A DNA stretch of 64,000 nucleotides from JAWVFM01 sp963823245. GTDB lineage: Bacteria; Actinomycetota; Thermoleophilia; Solirubrobacterales; 70-9. Both the position numbers and the translations under genes were made by a program. The notes beneath the pieces were generated by a model. It was not told where the DNA came from. It saw only the letters and a list, made by a program, of their open reading frames with translations, and ran no database searches. The stretch is taken from the NCBI GenBank assembly GCA_963823245.1, contig CAWGKQ010000008.1, positions 620,001 through 684,000 of the forward strand, written 5' to 3'. Below are positions 52,549 to 60,023 of the stretch, piece by piece; within the stretch, counting starts at the first letter, position 1; each line of letters begins with the position of its first letter.

Positions 52549-54177
52549 CTAGATGAGGCCCTCGCGCGCGGCCTGGGCGGCCGCCGCGGCGCGAGAAGGC
52601 TGGCGCAGCTTCGCGCGGATGTTGGCGACGTGGCGGTGCACGGTGTGCGGACTCAGGTAGAGCCGCTCGGCGATCTCGGCGTCACTGAGGCCGTCGGCGA
52701 CGTGGCGCAGCACCTGCACCTCGCGCGGACTGAGCTCGCCCGCCGCCGCGCCATTGGCCGGCGCCAGGGCTGGATCCATCGCTGCCGGTGCGATGGTCGA
52801 ACCAAGGCGCGCGAGTATCTCGCCGGCGTGCCCGAGCTCCCGGGCGGCGTCCTCGGACCGCCCGCTGGCCTCGAAAGCGCGGGCCATGGCGACCCGCGCT
52901 CGAGCCTCCTCGAACGGCATCCCGGCGCTCCCCCACGCGTCGACGGCGTCCTCGAGTGCCGGCCGTGCCTCGGCGAAGGCCGAGGCCGCTCCGATGCCCC
53001 TGGCGAACGCGGCTGCGGCCCTCGCGGGGGTGGTCGACGCGAGCGCGGTCAGCCGCTCTATCACCCGCTCGGCGGCCCCGCGGTCGCCTGCGGCAACGTT
53101 GATCCGGACCCCGAGCTCGAGGCCTGGGAGGTCCGCGTCGACGACATCGGGTGCGAGACGGCGATTACGCCGTTCCAGGAGCTCGGCCGCGGTGCGGGCG
53201 TCGCCGCGGTCCCAAGCCAGCTCCGCGAGACACAGCTGGGCGAGCACGTCGGAGGAATGGCGAAGGCAGATCTGCTGCGCCTCGTCCGCGCGACCCTGGC
53301 GGCGCCGGATCTCCGCGAGCGCCAGCTCGGCCTCCGCTGCGCCGCCGGGCGCCGCGGCCTCGAAGTCCTCGGCGGCGGCGGCGAGCTCGCGCTCGGCGTC
53401 GCTCCAGGCGCCGCGGGCCGTGAGCACGCCGGCGTAGTGGGTGCGGCAGAAGCCAAAGAGCTGCCGGTTCGAGATCGCCTCGGCGCGCTCGCGCACCGTC
53501 TTGCACCACTGGTCCGCGCGCTCGAGGTCGCGGACGCGCTCGCACGCGTAGATCAGGTAGCACCAGATCAGGCCCGAGGTCGTCACCGAGGCGACCTCGC
53601 CCGCGAGCGCCGCGGCCGCGGCCTCGTCGAGCTCGCGCATCCCCGCCTCCGTGTGGCCGAGCATCACGAGTGCCTGCCCGTGCGCGGCCCGCGCCACGTG
53701 CTCGATGTCCTCAGCCGGGTGAGAGCGGCCGATCTCGATCGCCCGCTCGGTGCTTTCGAGCGCGGCCAGCGCATTCCCGGCGAAGTACGCAAGCTCGGCG
53801 TCCTGGAGCGCAAGCCACCCGCGCTCCGGAGCGTCTTCGAGGCCCTCGAGGAGAGTCTTCGCACGCGCGTGCCAGCCGGCCGCGACTGCGCTGTCGGCCT
53901 GGATCAGGCGGGCGTCGTTGGCTATTCGCAGGGCGACGCCCGCCGCGCGAGCGCGATCGCCGCGGTCGCGGTAGAGGCGGTAGGCGGCCTCACGCGCGGC
54001 GCGGCAGGCCTCGGCATCCACCATCCACCTCGCCGCTTCGGCGAGACCCGCATAGGCCTCCGGCGCCTCCTCGATCGCGACCGCCTCCTCGAACAGCTCC
54101 CGCGACTCCGCGTAGCGCCCCGCGTTGAGTGCCGCTGTGCCGTCCGCAACCAGCTCCGCGGTCCTTGCGTCGTCCAT
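52549..54177 (-). CDS. LuxR-family regulator with TPR-like sensor region, paralogue
   Basis: 542 aa from ATG 54177. The TPR-like helical region spans about 1-460, and the C-terminal GerE HTH reads LSPREVQVLRHVADGLSDAE then IAERLYLSPHTVHRHVANI. It shares long blocks with the regulator at 29997-31676 (LIYACERVRD, QLFGFCRTHYAGVL, RRRQGRADEA). The open frame continues upstream to 54411, but that stretch crosses the intergenic region and is rejected. It heads a run with a methyltransferase and the NTF2-GNAT fusion. Confidence 0.88.
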   Translation of the reverse strand: MDDARTAELVADGTAALNAGRYAESRELFEEAVAIEEAPEAYAGLAEAARWMVDAEACRAAREAAYRLYRDRGDRARAAGVALRIANDARLIQADSAVAAGWHARAKTLLEGLEDAPERGWLALQDAELAYFAGNALAALESTERAIEIGRSHPAEDIEHVARAAHGQALVMLGHTEAGMRELDEAAAAALAGEVASVTTSGLIWCYLIYACERVRDLERADQWCKTVRERAEAISNRQLFGFCRTHYAGVLTARGAWSDAERELAAAAEDFEAAAPGGAAEAELALAEIRRRQGRADEAQQICLRHSSDVLAQLCLAELAWDRGDARTAAELLERRNRRLAPDVVDADLPGLELGVRINVAAGDRGAAERVIERLTALASTTPARAAAAFARGIGAASAFAEARPALEDAVDAWGSAGMPFEEARARVAMARAFEASGRSEDAARELGHAGEILARLGSTIAPAAMDPALAPANGAAAGELSPREVQVLRHVADGLSDAEIAERLYLSPHTVHRHVANIRAKLRQPSRAAAAAQAAREGLI

Positions 54178-54346
54178 GACGGCGCGAACGTTACCGGTGC
54201 CGCTTTCGCGCTCAGCCCTGCTCGACGGCCTCGCAGGGGACTTCGGCAGTCCCGCGGTGGCTGGAACCCGACGAAATACAGGTTCGCCGAGAAAATGGGA
54301 CGACATTGGGACGACGGGTTCGCGCACGCTCGCCCCAGAACACGCG

Positions 54347-54373
54347 AAAAGGGCCTGATTTCCAGGCCCTTTT
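54347..54373. terminator. Bidirectional rho-independent terminator
   Basis: AAAAGGGCCTG-ATTTC-CAGGCCCTTTT, an 11-bp stem with A and T tracts on both sides, able to stop transcripts in either direction. Confidence 0.85.
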
Positions 54374-54381
54374 CGAGTAGC

Positions 54382-54440
54382 GGGCCGGCTACGCCTCCCG
54401 CGGTGACGCACGGATCTTCGAGCGGATCGCAGCCTGAGGT
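54382..54440. repeat. Dispersed repeat, copy 3
   Basis: GGGCCGGCTACGCCTCCC, GGTGACGCACGGATC and TCGAGCG words shared with copies at 22407 and 38075. It follows the terminator by 8 nt, as copy 2 follows its own hairpin. Confidence 0.65.
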
Positions 54441-54461
54441 GCTGATGACAGTGAGCGCTCG

Positions 54462-54504
54462 CTTCACACTCGGGAGGTCGCTGGTTCGAAACCAGCCGCG
54501 CCCA
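54462..54504 (+). repeat. tRNA-Val(CAC) 3' half, copy 1
   Basis: Anticodon loop TTCACAC, stem TCGGG, AGGTC, T arm GCTGG-TTCGAAA-CCAGC, acceptor strand CGCGCCC and A. No CCA is encoded and no pairing 5' half precedes it. Similar copies on the opposite strand lie at 60864 and 61631. Confidence 0.8.
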
Positions 54505-54919
54505 TTGTCTGTCTCAACCGCAGCCGTTCGCGAAACCCCGCAGTTCAAGCACAGATCGGGCCGTAGGGTCCGCACAGCGCCGCACCCGATCACGCGTGAG
54601 CGGGTAGCAAGCCGGTAGCACAGCAAGGGCCGAATGGGTAGCAAGGCGGAGTTTCCCGCGCGGCCTTCGCGCACCGGGGGACGGGCATTGATGAATCGCG
54701 GGCCCCGAAGATCCCTGGGGAGCCGCCGTTTCTTGCGTCGCCGGCGAGGCCGAGAAGATCGTCAACCCGTCCGACTCGCCTCAGCGGCGACTGCGGGCGG
54801 GTCGACTCCGAGCAGCCCGCGATGGCCGATGAGCTGCCTTCACCGCCTGATCGCGGCGCGGTTGGGCGGCCACTGCGGCCGCACCTACGATTTGGTAAGT
54901 GGAAAATCAATCTCCGGGA

Positions 54920-55477
54920 ATGGCGGGAGAGCCAACCGGCCGCAAGCGCGGCCCGAAGGGCTCGGCGATCGCAAAGTACCGCCGCGACCTCGGCATCTAC
55001 CGCGAGTGGTTAGAGGGCCGAAGCGCCGCGTCCCTCGCTAGGGAAAACGATTTGAGCGATCGACAGGTCCGCGAAATCCTCCGCCAGATGAGGGAGGTCG
55101 CCGAGCACCCGCGCGACCCCTCGCCCTATGAAGTGGTCGACAGGGTGCTGCTGGCGGCGGAGGAAGTGCTCTGCGACCTAGCCCGGGCCCGGGATGGACT
55201 AACCGGCGCGGCACGCGTGAGCGCGCTGGGCGCCTACCTCAGGGGCCTCCAGCGGTACGTCGACCTGCTGGGGAAGGCGGGCCGCCTGCCGGACCCCGAG
55301 CGGGGGTCGATCGAGCGGGACATCGAGCACACTGCGGAGACGATCCTCGCCGTGTTCAGGCGTTACATCGTCCCAGTCGAGGCGCGGCGGGAGATCCGGG
55401 ACCTTCTTCGCTCGAAGTCGACCTCGGGGTCGACTGGGTCCACGGTGGCGAAGTCGCCGGGTGCCCAGCGCGCGTAG
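54920..55477 (+). CDS. HTH protein, possibly mobile-element/terminase-small-subunit-like
   Basis: 185 aa from ATG 54920 (a GTG at 54899 is also open). A basic start (TGRKRGPKGSAIAKYRRDL) leads to a helix-turn-helix SAASLARENDLSDRQVREIL and a long helical region. This order recalls phage terminase small subunits, but I cannot name the family with confidence. The last about 22 residues (Ser/Thr-rich) are antisense to the 5' stub of an NTF2-like gene, so the natural C-terminus was probably replaced at an insertion junction near 55410. It sits just right of a tRNA-Val fragment. Confidence 0.6.
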   Translation: MAGEPTGRKRGPKGSAIAKYRRDLGIYREWLEGRSAASLARENDLSDRQVREILRQMREVAEHPRDPSPYEVVDRVLLAAEEVLCDLARARDGLTGAARVSALGAYLRGLQRYVDLLGKAGRLPDPERGSIERDIEHTAETILAVFRRYIVPVEARREIRDLLRSKSTSGSTGSTVAKSPGAQRA

Positions 55478-55512
55478 ACGGCACGCACGACCGCGACGTT
55501 CTCCTGCGACAT
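55363..55512 (-). pseudogene. 5' stub of an NTF2-like gene
   Basis: Opens with MSQENVAVVRAVYARW and continues to DPEVDFE, then loses homology at about 55410 where it meets the 3' end of the convergent HTH gene; the frame stops at 55363. It is joined to the upstream gene by the array's stop-GCG-ATG junction. It is therefore a once-complete array member truncated by insertion or deletion. Confidence 0.8.
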
Positions 55513-55515
55513 CGC

Positions 55516-55919
55516 CTACTCCCGCAGCCCGGCGGCTTCGAGGGCCTCTTCCCGCGTCATGTACTCACGGCCCCGCGCAATCTTTCGTCGCGGATCGTGT
55601 AGACGACTGCATAGGTCAGGTCGGTCTCGATGCCACTCAGCTTCGCTCGTCCGCTCACGTGAAGCATGGCGATCACCTTGTCATCCCCCGCGTCGATCAG
55701 CTCGACCGCCTCGGCCTTGTAATCGTCAAACGTGTCGATCCAATCCTGGATGTAGGCGCGCATGGCGTCCTTGCCATGGATCGGCCCGCGATCGTCGATG
55801 GCGCCTTCAGCGGCGCGGTGGTCGATGTCCTCGGTCAAGTGGTCGCTAAAGCCGTCGATTCCCTCGCGTCCGTAGGCATCGGCTGCGGCCCGGACCACCT
55901 CAACGTTCTCCTGCGACAT
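55516..55919 (-). pseudogene. NTF2/SnoaL-like gene, frameshifted near its 3' end
   Basis: Begins MSQENVEVVRAAADAY and reads to VVYTIRDERLRG, after which its frame stops at 55557. The expected end EYMTREEALEAAGLRE and stop continue in another frame to 55516. A one-base indel near 55580-55590 explains this. The protein made would be 120 aa and lack the family tail. Homologues elsewhere in this array are 132 aa. A GATACT box lies 9 nt before the ATG. Confidence 0.8.
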
Positions 55920-55928
55920 CGCCCGCGC

Positions 55929-55934
55929 AGTATC
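55929..55934 (-). promoter_or_regulatory. GATACT box before an array gene
   Basis: Minus-strand GATACT, 9 nt before ATG 55919, inside a conserved GCGAGATACTGCGCGGGCG leader. It resembles a -10 element placed for near-leaderless transcription. Confidence 0.5.
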
Positions 55935-56167
55935 TCGCGTCAGTGGACGCAAGCCCTAGGCGGACCACGAGGACGGGCCCCCGAAGGGGCCCGCCGCCAT
56001 CGTGTGCTCCGCTCATCGGGGCACGAGCGGAACGTCTCGCGATGAAGCTGCCCGATGGCTCGGCCGCCCAAACTGGGCGTCGCGCTCGTTGCGCTTGCGG
56101 TCGTCGAGCTAACGGGATCAGCCGCTCGGCCCTCTGGCGAGGAGTACGGGCCTCGGCGGGCCGATGT

Positions 56168-56314
56168 TCATTCGACTCGAATTGACCACGCCCAAAGCCA
56201 CAAAGCCGCTTTCCCCTCATCTGATGCGGGCAGCGCACTGATGCGCTTCTCGATCAGCTCGATGGACGCGCCCTCGCTAGTCCAGCGAGTGATCTCGTCT
56301 CGGATGCATGGCAT
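56168..56314 (-). CDS. Small protein, 48 aa
   Basis: ATG 56314 is preceded by AGGAGGTG at 7 nt, one of the best ribosome sites in the window. The product starts MPCIRDEITRWTSEGASIEL and is amphipathic, ending ALWLWAWSIRVE. No family is recognised. It lies in the array between two NTF2-like genes, on the same strand. Confidence 0.55.
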   Translation of the reverse strand: MPCIRDEITRWTSEGASIELIEKRISALPASDEGKAALWLWAWSIRVE

Positions 56315-56459
56315 GAGAGACACCTCCTGGGTCGGAACTAGGTCCGCGCCCCGGTCGTGCCCTCTCCTCGTGCCGGACTACGGCGAACCACCAACGTTAG
56401 CGCGACTGCAAAGTGGACCCGGCAGCGCCCGTCTGCCTACCGGGGCTCGTCGGCCACGC

Positions 56460-56531
56460 CTACTTCCGATTCGTCAGGCGGCGGAGCGCCACCAGCACCC
56501 CCACCGCGAACGCGACCAGCACGGCGATCAT
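56460..56531 (-). CDS. Single-helix microprotein, 23 aa
   Basis: Directly follows the NTF2-like gene at 56535 through the same stop-GCG-ATG junction that joins array genes, with GGGAG 6 nt before the ATG. The product is one hydrophobic helix, MIAVLVAFAVGVLVAL, followed by RRLTNRK. It may be a real membrane microprotein or chance. Confidence 0.4.
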   Translation of the reverse strand: MIAVLVAFAVGVLVALRRLTNRK

Positions 56532-56534
56532 CGC

Positions 56535-56933
56535 CTACTCCCGCAGCCCGGCGGCTTGGAGGGCCTCGGACCTATCGAAGTACTCGACGACCTGAGCGGC
56601 CTTGCGGTCACGCATCGTGTAGACGTGGGCCAACTCCATCTCCATCGGGGCTCCGCTGGCTGCCCCGTGACCGGAGAAGCGGACCCACAGGAAGACTCGG
56701 TCCGCCCTCCCCTTAGCCTCCAACGGCTCCACGTTGAGGTCGGGGTAAGCCTCGTGCCAGCGTTCGAACTGACGCCTGATTGCCTCGATCCCACGATGGA
56801 CTTCCGAGTCGGGGTCCTCGCGAGCGGCGTGGTATTCGGCGTCCTCGTGCCAGAACCCAAGATCCGGCGTCCGCTCGCCCGCGTTGTAACGGGCGTATCT
56901 GTCGAGCACGATCTCCACGTTCTCCTGCGACAT
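56535..56933 (-). CDS. NTF2/SnoaL-like protein (array member)
   Basis: 132 aa, starting MSQENVEIVLDRYARYNAGE and ending RSEALQAAGLRE. The cone-shaped NTF2-like fold shows the usual features: a HEDAEYHAARE strand, HRGIEAIRRQFERWHEAYPD, and a final strand with a YTMRD motif. SnoaL/NTF2 proteins are small-ligand enzymes or binding domains; no catalytic residues can be assigned. The GCCTAG-containing leader lacks the GATACT box. The 23-aa microprotein frame is coupled downstream. Confidence 0.88.
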   Translation of the reverse strand: MSQENVEIVLDRYARYNAGERTPDLGFWHEDAEYHAAREDPDSEVHRGIEAIRRQFERWHEAYPDLNVEPLEAKGRADRVFLWVRFSGHGAASGAPMEMELAHVYTMRDRKAAQVVEYFDRSEALQAAGLRE

Positions 56934-57066
56934 CGCCCGCGCCTAGAGGGGTGACAGCCAGTCTGAGCGAACCGCGGAGCACCGGGACCGCTTGCCGTCT
57001 GGGCCCGATCGCGGGGTAGAATCGCCCCGCAACTTCAGGCATGCACGTGACGCCAGGAGGCCAGAC

Positions 57067-57471
57067 GTGCTCGGACTTCGTAGGTACCTCGTTTTCGCGT
57101 CGGCGTCGATCGCCTTTGCGTTCGCTGGGATTGCTGCGGCTTCGTCGCAGACGCAGTTCAACACGTTCTTCACCTCGTTCAAGTACGAGCGGACCTCGAA
57201 TGGCAAGCGCGAGTTCAAGGGCACGATCGACTCGCAGAAGAGCAAATGCGTCAACGGCCGCAAGGTCAAGGTGATCCGCCAGCACAACGGCGACAAGAAG
57301 ACGCTCGGCTCCGACGACGCGAACAGCAACGGCCACTTCGACATCAAGCTTCCGAGCAGCGATGTGAAGAACGGCAAGTACTACGCGAAGGTCAAGAAGA
57401 AGAACTTCGACAACGGCGAGAAGACCTGCCTCTCCGCGACGTCCGGCTCGATCAAGATCTCCAGCGGGTGA
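57067..57471 (+). CDS. Small secreted Lys/Asn-rich protein
   Basis: 134 aa. GTG 57067 is preceded by AGGAGG at 6 nt. A signal peptide (RRYLVFASASIAFAFAGIAAA) leads into a basic beta-rich domain with KCVNGRKVKVIRQHNGDKKT, SNGHFDIKLPSSDVKNGKYY and a second Cys in EKTCLSA. It looks like a small exported Ig/transthyretin-like fold with one disulfide, common in this lineage but of unknown role. Its 3' end overlaps a stub of an NTF2-like gene on the other strand. Confidence 0.75.
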   Translation: MLGLRRYLVFASASIAFAFAGIAAASSQTQFNTFFTSFKYERTSNGKREFKGTIDSQKSKCVNGRKVKVIRQHNGDKKTLGSDDANSNGHFDIKLPSSDVKNGKYYAKVKKKNFDNGEKTCLSATSGSIKISSG

Positions 57472-57511
57472 GGCGTCCGCCGCGCACGATCTCCACGTTC
57501 TCCTGCGACAT
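57452..57511 (-). pseudogene. 5' stub of an NTF2-like gene (19 codons)
   Basis: MSQENVEIVRGG then non-homologous residues and a stop at 57452. A GATACT box lies 9 nt before its ATG. It runs into the 3' end of the convergent secreted-protein gene, like the stub at 55363. Confidence 0.75.
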
Positions 57512-57520
57512 CTCCCGCGC

Positions 57521-57526
57521 AGTATC
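57521..57526 (-). promoter_or_regulatory. GATACT box before an NTF2-like stub
   Basis: Minus-strand GATACT 9 nt before ATG 57511, in the conserved leader. It is retained although the gene is truncated. Confidence 0.5.
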
Positions 57527-57599
57527 ACGGCACAGGGTGGGCGCCAATGGTGGGCTGCGACCGTGCGCGCGGTAGCTACTCAGTAGTCCAGGTTCTCCT

Positions 57600-57650
57600 A
57601 CGAGATCGCTTACCCCCGTCGCCGGGCCGCTTCGAGGGCTTCGCGGTAGG
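57600..57650 (-). pseudogene. 3' stub of an NTF2-like gene plus decayed junction
   Basis: Encodes YREALEAARRRG and a stop (57610-57650), followed after GCG by ATC-TCG-TAG-GAG-AAC, a mutated MSQEN start. The body of the gene is missing where the monooxygenase-like gene's 5' region begins. Confidence 0.7.
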
Positions 57651-57686
57651 TTGCGGGTGGAATTCAACACAAAGGAGGTGGTGCTG

Positions 57687-57995
57687 GTGTATGCCAGGAT
57701 CGCGCGGTTCGAGGGTGGGGACACATCGCAGATGGACGCGGTGATAGACGGCGCGCGCCAGATGATGGATTCGAACTTCGACTCGCCGCCCGAGGGGTTG
57801 GAGGGCTTGAAGGCCATGTGGATGCTCGTCGACCGCGAGAACGCCCGAGGGCTGGGCGTCACGCTCTTCGAGAACGAGGAGGACCTGCGCCGCGGCGACG
57901 AGGCGCTGAACGCGATGTCTCCCCCTGTCGATGCTGGTCAGCGCCGCTCGAACGTCGAGATCTACGAGATAGCGCACCGCAGGGAACGCGAATAG
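57687..57995 (+). CDS. Antibiotic-biosynthesis-monooxygenase-like dimeric alpha/beta barrel protein
   Basis: 102 aa from GTG 57687, set by AAAGGAGGTG ending 6 nt upstream. The product reads MYARIARFEGGDTSQMDA, then MWMLVDRENARGLGVTLFEN, EEDLRRGDEALNAMSPP and VEIYEIAHR. This is the one-ferredoxin-fold unit of the ABM/dimeric barrel type. Members include heme-degrading and quinone-forming enzymes, but many are uncharacterised. It lies on the strand opposite to the NTF2 array, next to stubs. Confidence 0.75.
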   Translation: MYARIARFEGGDTSQMDAVIDGARQMMDSNFDSPPEGLEGLKAMWMLVDRENARGLGVTLFENEEDLRRGDEALNAMSPPVDAGQRRSNVEIYEIAHRRERE

Positions 57996-58091
57996 CCTCA
58001 TCCCGGCCGCGACTCCCGATCGGGCAGAGCGCCCGACGGCGAGCGATGGGCTGGTGGGAACCCAGCCCTGCCTGGATGCGGACGGCGTCGT

Positions 58092-58499
58092 CTACTCCCG
58101 CAGGCCGGCGGCTTCGAGGGCCTGCGCGTGGTCGAAGAAGAACTCGATCTTGGTGATCTGTCCATCTCGGACGGTGTAAATAGCGGTCAGGCTGGAGCGC
58201 AGGTCGATACCGCTGGCCTGGCCCCTGCCTCCCCAGTCGGCCCGAGCCACGACCCGGTCGCCCACGGGGAAGATTTCCCTGATCTCCGACAGACTGGCGC
58301 CCCCCTCCCAGCCCTGGTCGATCTCGGCGAAAAAGCGTCTGAACTCCTCGTGACCGCGAAATGGCTTTGCCTCGGGGAAGCGGGACGAATCGGGGTGGAC
58401 CTCGACGTCTTCTGCCATGAATTCGAGATACGCGTCGGCACCAAGACGTCGTAGGGCCTCAATGCTCGACCTGACGAACTCGACGTTCTCCTGCGACAT
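58092..58499 (-). CDS. NTF2/SnoaL-like protein (array member)
   Basis: 135 aa: MSQENVEFVRSSIEALRRLG at the start, MAEDVEVHPDSSRFPEAKPF, FRGHEEFRRFFAEIDQGW, and the end HAQALEAAGLRE. It is joined to the gene at 58503 by the stop-GCG-ATG junction, so it is the second gene of a two-gene run. Domain fold clear, ligand unknown. Confidence 0.88.
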   Translation of the reverse strand: MSQENVEFVRSSIEALRRLGADAYLEFMAEDVEVHPDSSRFPEAKPFRGHEEFRRFFAEIDQGWEGGASLSEIREIFPVGDRVVARADWGGRGQASGIDLRSSLTAIYTVRDGQITKIEFFFDHAQALEAAGLRE

Positions 58500-58502
58500 C
58501 GC

Positions 58503-58904
58503 CTACTCCCGCAGCCCGGCGGCTTCGAGGGCTTCGGCACGGGTTCGGCGAAACGCCGCGTAGATGATCCTGCCTTGCCGGAACCTGACTGCCGAGAACC
58601 AAGGCTGCTCCACGGGGACGCCGCCCGTTCGACCCCGCCCGGTGGTCTTGCCGGACGCCAGGAGTACGTCGCCGAATTCCTCGATCCGGGAGTAGTCGGC
58701 ATGGACCTCCGCGAAAGTCTCGTTGAGCTGCGACACAAATTCCACCGCCCCTGCTCGCCCTCGATAGACGGCACCTTCAACCCCGCCCGCCAGCAACGGC
58801 TCGATTCTCACCTCCGGGTCGAACAGTTCCTGCGCCTGCGGGTCGCCCCCACGGTTGAAGGCTGCGACGACTCGCCGGTAGGTCTCGACGTTCTCCTGCG
58901 ACAT
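58503..58904 (-). CDS. NTF2/SnoaL-like protein (array member)
   Basis: 133 aa: MSQENVETYRRVVAAFNRGG start, FDPEVRIEPLLAGGVEGAVY, and an EALEAAGLRE end. It is the first gene of a run; a GATACT box lies 8 nt before its ATG. The Asp-Pro-Glu-Val motif (DPEV) after the first helix is shared with most array members. Confidence 0.88.
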   Translation of the reverse strand: MSQENVETYRRVVAAFNRGGDPQAQELFDPEVRIEPLLAGGVEGAVYRGRAGAVEFVSQLNETFAEVHADYSRIEEFGDVLLASGKTTGRGRTGGVPVEQPWFSAVRFRQGRIIYAAFRRTRAEALEAAGLRE

Positions 58905-58912
58905 CGCCCGGC

Positions 58913-58918
58913 AGTATC
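58913..58918 (-). promoter_or_regulatory. GATACT box before array run 58904-58092
   Basis: Minus-strand GATACT 8 nt before ATG 58904, in a GCGAGATACTGCCGGGCG leader similar to the other first genes. Confidence 0.5.
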
Positions 58919-58972
58919 TCGCCCCAGCGGCGTATCACCCAAAGTGCTGTGGCCCGCTGGATTAGGGCTCAC

Positions 58973-59206
58973 TCAATCCAGCTCGCGTCGGACCTCGATT
59001 CGTCCGTTCCCAAGGCGATCGCGTGCCGTCCAGTACGCATCATGGGCGTCTTCCGCTTCAAGGCGGAACGTGATGCCGGGAGCGTCGGTGGCTCCGTCGG
59101 CAGCCAGCACAAGCTCGGCAACGAACTCACCCCCGGCTGCCGTCACTCGCTCGCGAGCGGCGGCATCGAGCTGGCGGCCGTCGAAGCTCACCAGGAACCG
59201 GGTCAT
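58973..59206 (-). CDS. Small hypothetical protein
   Basis: 77 aa from ATG 59206, beginning 13 nt after the stop of the NTF2-like gene upstream, so probably the last gene of that run. It reads MTRFLVSFDGRQLDAAARER, then FVAELVLAADG and FRLEAEDAHDAYWTARDRLG. This looks like a compact alpha/beta fold. No family is recognised. Composition matches the neighbouring coding genes. Confidence 0.6.
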   Translation of the reverse strand: MTRFLVSFDGRQLDAAARERVTAAGGEFVAELVLAADGATDAPGITFRLEAEDAHDAYWTARDRLGNGRIEVRRELD

Positions 59207-59219
59207 TCCTCAGACACCC

Positions 59220-59618
59220 CTACTTCCGCAGCCCGGCGGCTTCGAGGGCTTCGTCCTCGTCCAGCACGGACTCCATCCGCACGATCTTCCCTCCTCGGAA
59301 GGTGAACAGCATGAAGTACGTGAAGCGCATATCGAGCCCACTCAGCCTGCCCGTGCCCTGCTGAACTACGTCGGCCAGGACCGTGTCGCCCACGACCTGA
59401 AGGCCCCTTGCCTTGATGGTGACGCGCTCGTACTGATCCAGAAAACGATGCGTGTATTCCCTGATCCCGTCGGGGCCGATGAAAACACCGTATTCCAGGA
59501 AGGAAGCCGGAACCACGATCATCACATGGGGATCGAAGTCGGCGACCGCCACACGGAAGTCGCCGGTAGCCCACCCATCGTAGATTCGCTGGACGACCTC
59601 GACGTTCTCGTCGGCCAT
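59220..59618 (-). CDS. NTF2/SnoaL-like protein (array member)
   Basis: 132 aa. It starts MADENVEVVQRIYDGWATGD, one of the few members not beginning MSQEN, and ends DEALEAAGLRK. FDPHVMIVVPASFLEYGVFI and IREYTHRFLDQYERV are close in pattern to the member at 61702-62217. The stop-GCG-ATG junction joins it to the gene at 59622. Confidence 0.88.
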   Translation of the reverse strand: MADENVEVVQRIYDGWATGDFRVAVADFDPHVMIVVPASFLEYGVFIGPDGIREYTHRFLDQYERVTIKARGLQVVGDTVLADVVQQGTGRLSGLDMRFTYFMLFTFRGGKIVRMESVLDEDEALEAAGLRK

Positions 59619-59621
59619 CGC

Positions 59622-60020
59622 CTACTCCCGCAGCCCCGCGGCTTCGAGGGCTTGGCGCTTGTTGGTGAACATCCGATAGGCAATGACCTTCCCGTCACGG
59701 ATGGTGCACACCTGCCAGTTCCGCATCTCAACCTCAACGCCGCTGCCCTTTCCCCTGCCCCGGAGGTGCGCCGCGAAGACGACGCTGTCGCCCACCGGGA
59801 TGTACTCCTCGATGTCGGCGTGGGACTGCTTGAAGTTGCGCCAGAAGTCTTCGAGGAACGTCTGAGCCTGAGCGGCCCCCTGATAGGTGCCGTCGAATGT
59901 TCCCCCGAGCGCGGCCTCGACCTCTATCCCCGGGTCAACAGATTCCAACGCCACGGAGTAGTCGCCGCGATTCCAGCCCTCGACGATCGACTGGACCAAC
60001 TCCACGTTCTCCTGCGACAT
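59622..60020 (-). CDS. NTF2/SnoaL-like protein (array member)
   Basis: 132 aa: MSQENVELVQSIVEGWNRGD, VDPGIEVEAALGGTFDGTYQ, FLEDFWRNFKQSHADIEEYI and a KRQALEAAGLRE end. A GRGKGSGVEVE segment is shared with the next member (60024-60422), which suggests a recent common copy or conversion. It is an internal gene of the four- or five-gene run. Confidence 0.88.
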   Translation of the reverse strand: MSQENVELVQSIVEGWNRGDYSVALESVDPGIEVEAALGGTFDGTYQGAAQAQTFLEDFWRNFKQSHADIEEYIPVGDSVVFAAHLRGRGKGSGVEVEMRNWQVCTIRDGKVIAYRMFTNKRQALEAAGLRE

Positions 60021-60023
60021 CGC

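Larger units (their letters stand above)
54178..54919. other. 742-nt junction region: terminator, repeat, tRNA-Val fragment
   Basis: No intact gene. It contains a bidirectional terminator, dispersed-repeat copy 3, a tRNA-Val(CAC) 3' half and the paired words GGTAGCA at about 54607-54641 (GGGTAGCAAG, GGTAGCACAG, GGGTAGCAAG). It separates the regulator run from the mobile-like HTH gene and the NTF2 array. Confidence 0.6.
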
